A DNA stretch of 7,246 nucleotides from Bacteroidota bacterium (GCA_003448835.1 DLXM01000030.1:1456-8701); one strand, 5' to 3'; shown: positions 1 through 7,061, numbered from the stretch's first letter. Notes: generated by a model from the letters alone, not told the origin. Program-made: numbers and translations.

Positions 1-2043
1 CATTGGGCGAATATGCACGTGGGTAAAAATAAAATTTCAGATCCGAATCATCGTGAGCATTTAGAGGTTTGGCCAAATGGTCGGACAAATCATTATTGGT
101 TTGATTTGAATCGTGATTATATGCCATTGCAGCATCCGGAGAGCCGTGGGAGGCTTGAGATGTTCCATGCGTGGAAGCCGAACATTTATAATGATTTTCA
201 TGAAATGGGGACGAATTCTTCATTTTTCTTTCAGCCGGGCATACCGAGTCGGAATCATCCGTTGACTCCGGAACGTGCTTTTGAGCTTCATCATCTTATT
301 GCTGAGTATCATGCGAAGGATTTGAATGATTTGGGAAGTTTGTACTACACCAAAGAGAGTTTTGATGACTTTTATATTGGGAAGGGGTCCACATATCCGG
401 ATATAAACGGGTCGATTGGGATTTTGTATGAACAAGGTAGTAGTCGTGGTCACATGCAGGATAGTCAATTTGGGTTAGTTACCTTCCCATTTACGATTAA
501 AAATCAATTCAGCGCTTCGATTTCAACGATGAAAGCTGCAATCGGTCTTAAAAATGATTTGCTTAGTCATCAACAAGAATTTTATCAGTCTGCAGTCCGT
601 GAAGCAGCGAATGCAACAGTCAAAGGATTCGTTTTTGGAGATGAGTACGATCCAGCTCGAAATTATCACTTGTTGGATATTTTGACCAGGCATCAGATTG
701 AAGTTTATGAGTTGGATCGAGAGTTTGTGTCAGCTGATCAAACCTTCAAACCTGGAACTTCATTTATTATACCGACAAATCAGCCTCAATCCAGATTAAT
801 AAATGCATTATTTGAGAAGAGAACTACGTTTACCGACAGTCTTTTTTATGATGTCTCAACGTGGACATTGCCCCTTGCATTCAATTTACCTTATGCCGAG
901 TTGAGTGGACGAGGGTGGAATTCTAATCTTATTGGTAGCAAAGTTACAGATCCACAAATGCCATCAGGTACTATTATTGGCGGTGAAAGTAGCTATGCAT
1001 ATGCGTTCGAATGGGATGGTTTTTATACTCCTCGTGTAGCTAATGAGCTTATGAAAGTGGGTGTAAAGTTGATGGTGGCTTCGCAGGAATTTGAATCTGA
1101 AATTTCAACGGGAGTTAAGAATTTTACTTATGGCACAATACTTATTCCATTGGGAATTCAGGATGTAGATCCCTCTACCATTTATTCAAAGTTAACCAGG
1201 TTAGCTGAAGAAAACGGAGTTGATGTTTACGCTTTGGGGTCCGGTTATAGTAAATCAGGACTAGATTTGGGAAGTCCGAATTTTAACATGTTGAAACTAC
1301 CATCGACGATGATTTTGGGTGGTGGTGGAACATCAGGTAATGATGTTGGAGAAATCTGGCACTTGTTTGATCAGAGATGGGATATGGATTTAAGTCTGGT
1401 GGAAATTGATCGATTTAATTCCGCTTCACTGGATCGCTATAATGTCATAATTATGGTAAATGGAAATTATAGTGGTTTGGGTTCTGGTGGTGTAGATAAA
1501 CTTAGACGGTGGGTTTCATCAGGCGGGACTCTGATACTTCATAGAAGTGCGGTTTCGTGGGCAAAAAGTGCAGGACTTACAAGTGTCGAGTTTGTGACTG
1601 ATGCAGACGAGGAAGAATCTGATGAGGCTGCCGGACTCGCTCGCTATACTGATATGTCAGCCGAAAGAGGAGCTCAGGGTATAGGTGGGTCAATATTTAA
1701 AGCAAATATTGATGTTCAACATCCATTGTTTTATGGATATCGAAGAGGTTGGATGCCAATATTTAAAAATAATACACTAATGATGAAGGCACCATCCAAT
1801 AAATATGCAATGCCAATGCAATTGGATTCAGGAACGCCATTATTGAGTGGATATATCTCAGCTCCGAATATTGAAAAAATTAAAGGCACAGCTGGAACTG
1901 TTGTCGGATCTATTGGGTCCGGACGCATTATAATGACGACAGAAAACCCAGCATTCAGAGCTTTTTGGTTTGGGACAAACAAATTACTTGCAAATAGTGT
2001 TTTCTTTGGACACACCATTTCCGGAGGAGCTGCAATTCGATAG
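1..2043 (+). CDS. M14 family zinc carboxypeptidase with C-terminal GATase-like region (5' partial)
   Basis: The reading frame is open from the first base, so the gene starts upstream of the window; the ATG at 13 is internal. 680 C-terminal residues are visible. M14 peptidases hydrolyse peptide bonds using one zinc ion. The first two zinc ligands (HxxE) lie before the window. The rest of the active site is present: N37-R38 in DLNRDY (carboxylate binding), H67 in DFHEMG (third zinc ligand), and E144 in LYEQGSSRG (general base). After about residue 190 comes a long alpha/beta region with a class I glutamine-amidotransferase-like stretch (L439 to H514), lacking the nucleophilic Cys. The C-terminal part around FRAFWFGTN resembles the end of large (about 850-900 aa) Bacteroidota M14 proteins. 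No cysteine occurs in the visible part, which fits secretion. The zinc peptidase assignment is strong; the substrate is unknown. Confidence 0.9.
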   Translation, partial: HWANMHVGKNKISDPNHREHLEVWPNGRTNHYWFDLNRDYMPLQHPESRGRLEMFHAWKPNIYNDFHEMGTNSSFFFQPGIPSRNHPLTPERAFELHHLIAEYHAKDLNDLGSLYYTKESFDDFYIGKGSTYPDINGSIGILYEQGSSRGHMQDSQFGLVTFPFTIKNQFSASISTMKAAIGLKNDLLSHQQEFYQSAVREAANATVKGFVFGDEYDPARNYHLLDILTRHQIEVYELDREFVSADQTFKPGTSFIIPTNQPQSRLINALFEKRTTFTDSLFYDVSTWTLPLAFNLPYAELSGRGWNSNLIGSKVTDPQMPSGTIIGGESSYAYAFEWDGFYTPRVANELMKVGVKLMVASQEFESEISTGVKNFTYGTILIPLGIQDVDPSTIYSKLTRLAEENGVDVYALGSGYSKSGLDLGSPNFNMLKLPSTMILGGGGTSGNDVGEIWHLFDQRWDMDLSLVEIDRFNSASLDRYNVIIMVNGNYSGLGSGGVDKLRRWVSSGGTLILHRSAVSWAKSAGLTSVEFVTDADEEESDEAAGLARYTDMSAERGAQGIGGSIFKANIDVQHPLFYGYRRGWMPIFKNNTLMMKAPSNKYAMPMQLDSGTPLLSGYISAPNIEKIKGTAGTVVGSIGSGRIIMTTENPAFRAFWFGTNKLLANSVFFGHTISGGAAIR

Positions 2044-2100
2044 ATTGAAATTATTTATTTCATATGGTAGAAATACCGGATAATAATTTATTGATAAAAC

Positions 2101-2136
2101 AAAAGGGAGTTTGACTAAAATCGAACTCCCTTTTTT
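2101..2136. terminator. Intrinsic terminator between convergent genes, likely bidirectional
   Basis: A 14-bp stem (2101-2114 paired with 2121-2134, one G-T wobble) closes a 6-nt loop (ctaaaa). On the + strand the stem runs into six T residues at 2131-2136, which terminates the carboxypeptidase transcript. Read from the - strand, the stem is followed by TTTTGTTTT, so it may also stop transcripts of the DUF971 gene that runs toward it. Confidence 0.88.
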
Positions 2137-2272
2137 AATTCCATATTCCTCAATATAGTCTCCGCTTACAATGCGGGTCCGGTTCCCACACCAATCAATC
2201 GTTGTTTAATGTTTTATAATTTACCAGCAACGGCAGAAGTCTGAGTTTATGCGTTGGCGTATCAATAGTGGC
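2137..2272. other. Intergenic stretch downstream of the DUF971 gene, with a short hairpin
   Basis: No convincing gene is seen. The stretch is less AT-rich than its surroundings. It contains a hairpin (2170-2177 with 2185-2192, loop of 7 nt) that pairs better as a - strand transcript, because the mismatches on the + strand become G-U pairs. It would therefore lie in the 3' untranslated region of the DUF971 transcript, between its stop codon and the terminator at 2101-2136. Confidence 0.3.
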
Positions 2273-2623
2273 TCAAAGATCCTTTGGAGTCAGTAAATTG
2301 AGATAATCATCCCAAAGTTGTCGTAAAGCAATGAACTGATAAAGTCCGCTATTGTGCCCATCACTCCAGGTAAATTGAAGTGCATAATTACCGATGGGTT
2401 TGATGGCGGTGATCTTCCAGTTACGTTTTCCTTTTCTGATTAATTCTTGAGCGTCCATTTTCTGACCCATGTTTTCATGTCCACCCCGGCAAAATACACA
2501 GGGACAAACTCGTCTGAGTCCATCGAGTTGATATTCTGCTGTTTCGCCGTCACCCCAAAGAATGGACAACATCTGCTGGTCATGATCTACGGAAATTTTC
2601 TGAATTGTTGATGAAGTTGACAT
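2273..2623 (-). CDS. DUF971 domain protein (gamma-butyrobetaine hydroxylase-like N-terminal domain)
   Basis: This 116-residue protein consists of one PF06155 (DUF971) domain. Typical marks are the LRRVCPCVFCRGGH segment (residues 36-49) and the second half IGNYALQFTWSDGH followed by a GLYQF and ALRQLW stretch. C40, C42, C45 and H90 match the CxCxxC plus His arrangement that binds structural zinc in the N-terminal domain of gamma-butyrobetaine dioxygenase. The protein is cytosolic, with no signal peptide. In bacteria the domain occurs alone or fused to the Mrp/ApbC iron-sulfur carrier ATPase, so a role near Fe-S metabolism is often suggested but is not shown here. The start is the only ATG in a sensible position. 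No Shine-Dalgarno sequence is visible upstream. The gene is divergent from rmuC, with 104 nt between the two starts. Confidence 0.88.
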   Translation of the reverse strand: MSTSSTIQKISVDHDQQMLSILWGDGETAEYQLDGLRRVCPCVFCRGGHENMGQKMDAQELIRKGKRNWKITAIKPIGNYALQFTWSDGHNSGLYQFIALRQLWDDYLNLLTPKDL

Positions 2624-2727
2624 TATATGACAGAATAAAAAGTTATTATTCGAGAAATAAAGGATGTAGAGATGTAAATTGTCTGAGAAAAATTTATATA
2701 CAAGATACTTACTAATTAAGAAAGCTG
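2624..2727. promoter_or_regulatory. Divergent intergenic region with promoters for DUF971 gene and rmuC
   Basis: The two flanking genes start on either side and point away from each other, so promoters for both must lie here or within the neighbouring coding ends. The stretch is AT-rich with TATA-like runs near 2695-2702. No sequence matches a sigma-70 or Bacteroidota (TTTG / TAnnTTTG) promoter well enough to name a position. Confidence 0.4.
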
Positions 2728-4104
2728 ATGGATTTTATACTATACACGGTTTTGGGTTTGTTGGTTGGTGGAATCATAACATGGGTTTTCAGCGCAAAGA
2801 TAAACTCTGAAAATAGGCGGAAATATGAACTGGAAAAGTCGTCTCAGTTCGAGTTGATTACTGATTTACAAAAACAAACTGCAATTTTTAAAGAAAAAAG
2901 TGAAAGCTTGTTTAATCAGTTAACTCAAAAAGAGCAGGAATTAAGCAAACTCGAAGTACAGCACAAAGAGTTATCGGAAAATGCTACAATAAGCAGGGAA
3001 CAAAATAAAGCACTCCAAGAAAAACTAACTGAACACAAAAAAGATCTGGAAAACATTCAGGAAAAATTCAGAGACCAGTTTAAAGTATTAGCAGACCAAA
3101 TTTTTGAAGAAAAATCATCAAAATTCACCAAACAAAATGAATTAAACATAAAACAGATTTTAGATCCACTTGGAGAACGTTTAGTAGAGTTCAAACAAAA
3201 AGTTGAGGACACTTATAACCTGGAAATGAAAGAACGGATTACACTTCAACAGCAGATTCTGCATTTAACTGAATTGAATCAGGGTATGCGTGAAGAAGCA
3301 AACAATCTGACCAAAGCATTAAAGGGGGATAGTAAAGTTCAAGGGAACTGGGGTGAGATTATATTAGAAAGATTATTGGAGAAGTCCGGCTTATTGAAAG
3401 GAAGAGAGTATCGGGTTCAGGTTTCGGGAGGAAATGAAGAAGGCAGAAAAATTCAACCTGATGTCATTATTGACCTTCCTGACGACAGACATTTAATTAT
3501 AGACTCTAAGGTTTCAATTACTGCATTTGAAAAATATTCTAGTGCGGTTTCAGACATTGAAAGAGATCTGGCTTTAAAGGAACATATTCAATCTGTTCGG
3601 TCTCATGTTAAAGGTTTATCAGAGAAGAATTATCAAAGTATGTACGAAATCAATTCACCTGACTTTGTATTGATGTTTATACCAATTGAGCCGGCATTTG
3701 CATTGACGGTACAAAAGGACTCTGATTTATATAATGAGGCAATAGAAAAGAATATTGTGATCGTAAGTCCTACCACCCTACTTGCAACGTTATCAACTAT
3801 TGCTTCAATTTGGAAACAAGAGTACAGAACCCGAAATGCAATTGAAATTGCGAGTCAGGGCGGGATGTTATATGATAAATTTGTGGGTTTTGCAGAAGAT
3901 TTAGAAATGATTGGAAATCGACTAAATCAGACCCAGGTTGTCTATGACCAGGCTATGAATAAACTTAAAAGTGGCCGTGGTAATCTGATAAATCGAGCTG
4001 AAAAATTACGCCTATTAGGTGTTAAAACTACCAAAAAGCTTTCTCGTGATTTGTCCGAAAATGATGATCTAGACCTTATTGAAGATGGCGAAACTGATGT
4101 CTAA
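2728..4104 (+). CDS. rmuC: DNA recombination protein RmuC
   Basis: The protein has 458 residues, a normal length for RmuC. It starts with one N-terminal membrane segment (about residues 3-22), followed by a long charged coiled coil (about 25-135) and the RmuC domain (PF02646, about 140-430). The core resembles PD-(D/E)XK nucleases: E210 in GNWGE, D245 in QPDV, and D259/K261 in IIDSKV. In E. coli, loss of RmuC raises the frequency of inversions between short inverted repeats, and the protein is taken to be a membrane-tethered nuclease limiting rearrangements. The end is an acidic tail (residues about 445-458). No strong Shine-Dalgarno sequence is seen. The gene is monocistronic: the gene before it is divergent and the next genes are convergent. 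The family assignment is firm; the biochemical role in this group of bacteria is inferred. Confidence 0.95.
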   Translation: MDFILYTVLGLLVGGIITWVFSAKINSENRRKYELEKSSQFELITDLQKQTAIFKEKSESLFNQLTQKEQELSKLEVQHKELSENATISREQNKALQEKLTEHKKDLENIQEKFRDQFKVLADQIFEEKSSKFTKQNELNIKQILDPLGERLVEFKQKVEDTYNLEMKERITLQQQILHLTELNQGMREEANNLTKALKGDSKVQGNWGEIILERLLEKSGLLKGREYRVQVSGGNEEGRKIQPDVIIDLPDDRHLIIDSKVSITAFEKYSSAVSDIERDLALKEHIQSVRSHVKGLSEKNYQSMYEINSPDFVLMFIPIEPAFALTVQKDSDLYNEAIEKNIVIVSPTTLLATLSTIASIWKQEYRTRNAIEIASQGGMLYDKFVGFAEDLEMIGNRLNQTQVVYDQAMNKLKSGRGNLINRAEKLRLLGVKTTKKLSRDLSENDDLDLIEDGETDV

Positions 4105-4207
4105 TTACTTAAATTTATTACTTATAAATTAGCCGAAACCAATATCTGCTGATTCAGATCAGTTTAGTCTCACCAGGTTTATTGCATTTTTTATGTTGAA
4201 ATTTTCT

Positions 4208-4247
4208 GTAGGTAAAAAATTATAGGTTTCATTTTTGATCTACCTAC
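4208..4247. repeat. Inverted repeat at the convergent end of rmuC and the ABC operon
   Basis: Arms gtaggta (4208-4214) and tacctac (4241-4247) are perfect inverted copies separated by 26 nt. The right arm overlaps the stop codon of the permease gene. On the + strand a run of eight T follows at 4257-4264, nine nt beyond the stem. The large loop and the offset of the T run make it a weak terminator candidate at best. No better terminator is visible between the two convergent genes. Confidence 0.25.
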
Positions 4248-5035
4248 GTAAACGACTTTTTTTTGAATATTAAGACTATTGCTGTCATATAGAGAATTAC
4301 TATACCAACTGGTTGTAACAGCGATTCATATCTTACAAACGATCGTTGTTGGACAAAATCTATACCTGTGCTAAAGGCGTTGTGAATGTAAAGTACATTT
4401 TTAGATGCATTGAGAAATTCAACGAGTACTTTTGATAAAAAACTATCGCCTGATATCATTGGAATTGCAATTGTTAAAGTTCCGGGTATGACAAAAAAGA
4501 ATAGTACGATCATTACCAAAGCATACTTTTTTAATGAATTAATATTCAATATGAAGGTTGTTATCAATAAAATGGAATAGAAATAAAGAATGCTATTTAT
4601 AACCGAGAATAAAAATGTATTCATATTCGGACTCATCCAGAAATAGTAGGATGTGTATGAAATTCCAATTGGAACTATAAAAATCAGGGCGCTAAACAGA
4701 TATGCAATAATCAGTTCGTATCTGTTTTTATAGGCCCCAACAATGGTTTGCGAAAAGTGACCAAAAAGTAGAAATTCACAGAACTGGAAGGTTATCATTA
4801 CAACTGCGAGTGTAGAAAATAGAAAAATGCTGTTGAATGAAACAAATATAAACATAGACGGAATTGAGGTTCCAAAGATGCTAATGGTTGATGCCAGGCC
4901 AATTCCATCAATATGTTTTGTGCCTAAAGTAAATACCAGAATTCCAATGAACGCAATCAAGGTTAGCAGCTTGGTTGACTTGAATGAATAGATAAAAGCT
5001 AAAATTCCGGGAATTAGTTTAAAAATAGTTTTCAT
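4244..5035 (-). CDS. ABC-2 type transporter permease
   Basis: This 263-residue hydrophobic protein has six probable membrane helices, at about residues 22-38, 58-82, 108-132, 140-163, 170-194 and 240-257. That count and size fit ABC-2 permeases (NosY/CcmB/BcrB type). The polar stretch with GAYKNRYE (100-107) between helices 2 and 3 is the likely cytosolic coupling region. It ends in a basic tail (KKKSF). Its ATG overlaps the TGA of the ATPase gene (ATGA, 4 nt), which implies translational coupling and shows that the two proteins form one transporter, presumably a dimer of each. Sequence identity to known substrate groups cannot be judged. Likely cargo or role is handling of the peptide encoded at the head of the gene set, or self-protection, but this is inference from context. 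Confidence 0.82.
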   Translation of the reverse strand: MKTIFKLIPGILAFIYSFKSTKLLTLIAFIGILVFTLGTKHIDGIGLASTISIFGTSIPSMFIFVSFNSIFLFSTLAVVMITFQFCEFLLFGHFSQTIVGAYKNRYELIIAYLFSALIFIVPIGISYTSYYFWMSPNMNTFLFSVINSILYFYSILLITTFILNINSLKKYALVMIVLFFFVIPGTLTIAIPMISGDSFLSKVLVEFLNASKNVLYIHNAFSTGIDFVQQRSFVRYESLLQPVGIVILYMTAIVLIFKKKSFT

Positions 5036-5781
5036 TTGTATAATGCTCTATAGATGTCTGTAATAGTTGGATTTGGCAAGATTACATTATTAGGGACACC
5101 GTGATCAGATGGATTTTGTTCAATATTTATTGGCGTTTTTGAGTTTGAACCGATTAATTTTGGGTTGTAATTAATCATAACCTTTCCATTTTTTAAGAAG
5201 AGAGCTTGATCAGTTATCTCATCCATATCATATAGAATGTGGCTTGATAAAATCGCACTTCTGCCATTCGTTGTATATTCTTTTATAAACAGGTTGAGGC
5301 GGTCACGATCAATGGTATCTATACCCTCAAAAGGCTCATCAAGGATGACCAGATCTGGTGATCCGGCAAATGCCAGTAAAAAGCCAATTTTTTTCTGCAT
5401 CCCTTTCGAAAAGCCTTTGAATTTCTTCTTCAAGAATGAATTCATGTCAAATATTTCAATTAAGCTTTGAATGTGCTGGTCATTTGAATATCCCAATAAA
5501 TATTTGTGTTTTTTTAGAATATCCAGACCGGTATAACCTGTAGGGAGTCCACTTATTTCTGGCATGTATCCAATTTTATAACCAGACGATGCAGTTGATG
5601 GATGTTCGACATTTCCTGAAGTGGGAGCAATTAATCCGAGTATTAGTTTTATAAGCGTGCTTTTTCCAGATCCATTGGGTCCGATAAAACTGGTAACTGA
5701 ATTATTATTTATCTCCAATGAAACGTTTTCAACAGCTCTAATTCCATTAAACTCTTTTGTTATTTGATGTACTTTTATCAT
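5032..5781 (-). CDS. ABC transporter ATP-binding protein (ABC-2 type)
   Basis: The 249-residue ATPase has every expected motif: Walker A GPNGSGKST (34-42), a Q-loop region YMPE with Glu at position 75 as is common in ABC-2 ATPases, signature GFSKGMQKK (123-131), Walker B LVILDEP (144-150) with catalytic E149, D-loop around GID (153-155), and H-loop H181. The degenerate signature (SKGMQ instead of SGGQ) is typical of the CcmA/NatA/BcrA-like branch that pairs with separate six-helix permeases. The C-terminal 45 residues are a short extension without recognisable domain. It starts 4 nt after the stop of the propeller gene and overlaps the permease start by 4 nt, so all three are co-transcribed. 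No Shine-Dalgarno sequence is visible. No peptidase C39 domain is present, so it is not a leader-cleaving bacteriocin exporter. Confidence 0.95.
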   Translation of the reverse strand: MIKVHQITKEFNGIRAVENVSLEINNNSVTSFIGPNGSGKSTLIKLILGLIAPTSGNVEHPSTASSGYKIGYMPEISGLPTGYTGLDILKKHKYLLGYSNDQHIQSLIEIFDMNSFLKKKFKGFSKGMQKKIGFLLAFAGSPDLVILDEPFEGIDTIDRDRLNLFIKEYTTNGRSAILSSHILYDMDEITDQALFLKNGKVMINYNPKLIGSNSKTPINIEQNPSDHGVPNNVILPNPTITDIYRALYK

Positions 5782-5785
5782 CTAT

Positions 5786-6709
5786 TTAATTCGTGAATTT
5801 AGTTAATGGATACTTTTTGAGACTGGTACCCGTGAATATCCAAAATTGATTATCTATCGAAATTATTGATGCAATATGCTCATCGAATGTAAAGGATTTA
5901 TTAATATCTCCATCAAAATTTCCCCGATAAATTATTGATTCACCGGAATCCAGGTTTTTTAACTGGAAAAAATGTTTTTCAGTAACAACTCCAGCTCTCC
6001 AAACAGGTTGTTTAGGTAGTTTGTACTCTCCTTGATAAACAAATTCAGGCTGTTTTTCCATAAAAGGGTTTTCAATATTAATGACTTTCCCATTTTCAAG
6101 ATTTAAGATAATCCCGGTATTCGTCATAATATTTGCAATAAATAGATTATCATTCTTGATACTCAAAGAATGGAATCCCTTTAGAATTTCATCTATATCT
6201 CTGACTAAAATGATGGTTTCCTTTTCAAGTAAGTGTCCCTCAAATTTGACGATATAATATTGTTTCATATCTAGTGACCCGGCATAGATACTACCATCTT
6301 CATGTGCGACCAACGATATAATTTTGTGTTTAGTTGGTATTGATCCCAAATTATTAAAATCACGATCAAATATTTCAAAGGATTTTTTAACTGAGTCATA
6401 AACAATGATTCTGTTATCGATTATGACAGCAGAATCAATTTTTTGAAATTCTCCCGGACCAAAGCCACTTTTTTTGTAGGTTGATTCTAGATTAAATTCG
6501 ATATCGTATACATCAATCACCGGTGTGCTATTGTTATACGAGAGAAAATTATTCTGCCATTTGCTAATAGATTGAATTCGATAATCTTCAGGAAATTCGA
6601 TCTTCTCAATGTAATTATCTGTAATTGGTACTGTTTCGATTTCGATTATTGATTTTTTGCATCCAACCAGGACTAAGAATAGAAAAAAGAACAAAATATC
6701 TGGTTTCAT
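5786..6709 (-). CDS. 6-bladed beta-propeller lipoprotein (DUF5128/BF3164-like)
   Basis: This 307-residue protein begins with a lipoprotein signal: hydrophobic residues 5-15 and lipobox LVGC with C17 as the modified cysteine. The following KKSI gives no clear surface-export signal of the acidic type, so a periplasmic-facing location is as likely as the cell surface. The remainder is rich in short beta strands with repeated aromatic and Asp-Gly turns. GFGPGEF (82-88) matches the GxGPGE(F/Y) mark of the Bacteroidota 6-bladed beta-propeller family (BF3164-like, DUF5128). The length is somewhat short for this family. In Bacteroides such lipoproteins are often encoded next to small NVEALA peptides, and the same arrangement is seen here. 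It may bind the peptide or its partner; no catalytic residues are evident. Family is fairly sure, function unknown. Confidence 0.78.
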   Translation of the reverse strand: MKPDILFFFLFLVLVGCKKSIIEIETVPITDNYIEKIEFPEDYRIQSISKWQNNFLSYNNSTPVIDVYDIEFNLESTYKKSGFGPGEFQKIDSAVIIDNRIIVYDSVKKSFEIFDRDFNNLGSIPTKHKIISLVAHEDGSIYAGSLDMKQYYIVKFEGHLLEKETIILVRDIDEILKGFHSLSIKNDNLFIANIMTNTGIILNLENGKVINIENPFMEKQPEFVYQGEYKLPKQPVWRAGVVTEKHFFQLKNLDSGESIIYRGNFDGDINKSFTFDEHIASIISIDNQFWIFTGTSLKKYPLTKFTN

Positions 6710-6733
6710 AATATTAAATGTAAGACTAAGATT

Positions 6734-6758
6734 AAAGGAGTGCCCGGCACACTCATTT
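6734..6758 (-). terminator. Hairpin between peptide gene and downstream operon (possible leaky terminator)
   Basis: In the - strand transcript GAGUG and CACUC pair around a 7-nt loop (6738-6742 with 6750-6754). After a U-C mismatch, AAA pairs with UUU (6734-6736 with 6756-6758). Only three U follow, so full termination is unlikely. The position, 16 nt after the peptide stop and 24 nt before the lipoprotein start, suits partial termination or RNA-end protection that gives more peptide than transporter. Confidence 0.4.
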
Positions 6759-6774
6759 GTGATGATAGATTACA

Positions 6775-7002
6775 TTACATAAAAGGCACGAACGACTTCG
6801 CCGTATCTTGCAGTAAAGCAATGTAACAATCTGCTGAACAAGCACTTAGTGACCATGTCCAATTATCATATTGGCTTAGACAACCAATTACACAACCCTC
6901 GTAGTTACTAAAGGGTCCAGCTTGAGCTTCGTTTACACTTCCTACTGTTAGTAGTCCAAGTAACATGACTCCAGCGACGCTAAGTTTCATCATTTTTTTC
7001 AT
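6775..7002 (-). CDS. Small exported twin-CX3C peptide, NVEALA-like
   Basis: The gene encodes a 75-residue precursor. An ATG at 7014 is in frame, but the ATG at 7002 is preferred: GGAG (7009-7012) lies six nt before it and nothing similar precedes the 7014 ATG. Residues 1-28 form a Sec signal: MKKMMK, a hydrophobic core (8-20), then SVNEAQA with probable cleavage after A28. The end resembles the NVEALA segment of the Bacteroidota NVEALA peptide family (PF14055). The predicted mature chain has 47 residues, with C37, C41, C55 and C59 as CX3C-X13-CX3C, a spacing that in alpha-hairpinins gives two antiparallel helices joined by two disulfides. It is mildly acidic (E35, D46, D58, D66, only K69 basic) and rich in aromatics including W48 and W50. 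No double-glycine leader or modification enzyme is seen. It heads the - strand operon. Real gene likely; function unknown. Confidence 0.8.
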   Translation of the reverse strand: MKKMMKLSVAGVMLLGLLTVGSVNEAQAGPFSNYEGCVIGCLSQYDNWTWSLSACSADCYIALLQDTAKSFVPFM

Positions 7003-7008
7003 GACGAT

Positions 7009-7012
7009 CTCC
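7009..7012 (-). promoter_or_regulatory. Ribosome binding site deciding the peptide start
   Basis: GGAG on the - strand is separated by six nt from the ATG at 7002. It lies inside the longer alternative reading (overlapping the ATG at 7014), which argues for the shorter protein. The other genes in the window lack a comparable motif, so this one suggests strong translation of the peptide. Confidence 0.7.
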
Positions 7013-7046
7013 ATTATTTATTATTATTGTTTGTTTGCCGGTATAG

Positions 7047-7061
7047 AGATCAATTTGATCT
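7047..7061. promoter_or_regulatory. 15-nt palindrome, candidate operator
   Basis: AGATCAA and TTGATCT are perfect inverted arms around one central base. The element lies between the proposed promoter and the peptide start, where a dimeric repressor could block transcription. As RNA the 1-nt loop forbids full pairing, so a protein-binding DNA site is more likely than a hairpin. Confidence 0.4.

Noticed and set aside
220..468. 82-codon open frame on the - strand inside the carboxypeptidase gene.
   Set aside because: It is antisense to conserved M14 active-site sequence, and the translation is low in complexity (Thr runs) and unlike a protein.
1731..2018. 95-codon open frame on the - strand at the end of the carboxypeptidase gene.
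   Set aside because: It is antisense to the conserved C-terminal region of the M14 protein and lacks any recognisable domain.
2171..2192. tRNA T-arm-like sequence (ggtccggttccc).
   Set aside because: The T-loop consensus does not match, and no acceptor, anticodon or D arm can be folded around it.
2137..2272. Possible gene remnant on the - strand with a short peptide ending IGVGTGPAL before a stop.
   Set aside because: The frame is interrupted by a stop 15 codons upstream, and no family could be recognised in any frame.
5237..5470. 77-codon open frame on the + strand inside the ABC ATPase gene.
   Set aside because: It is antisense to the Walker B and signature region of a clear ATPase, so it is a shadow frame.
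6775..7014. Peptide as a lanthipeptide or double-glycine leader bacteriocin.
   Set aside because: There is no double-glycine site, the exporter ATPase lacks a C39 peptidase domain, and no modification enzyme is encoded nearby; the N-terminus is a normal Sec signal.
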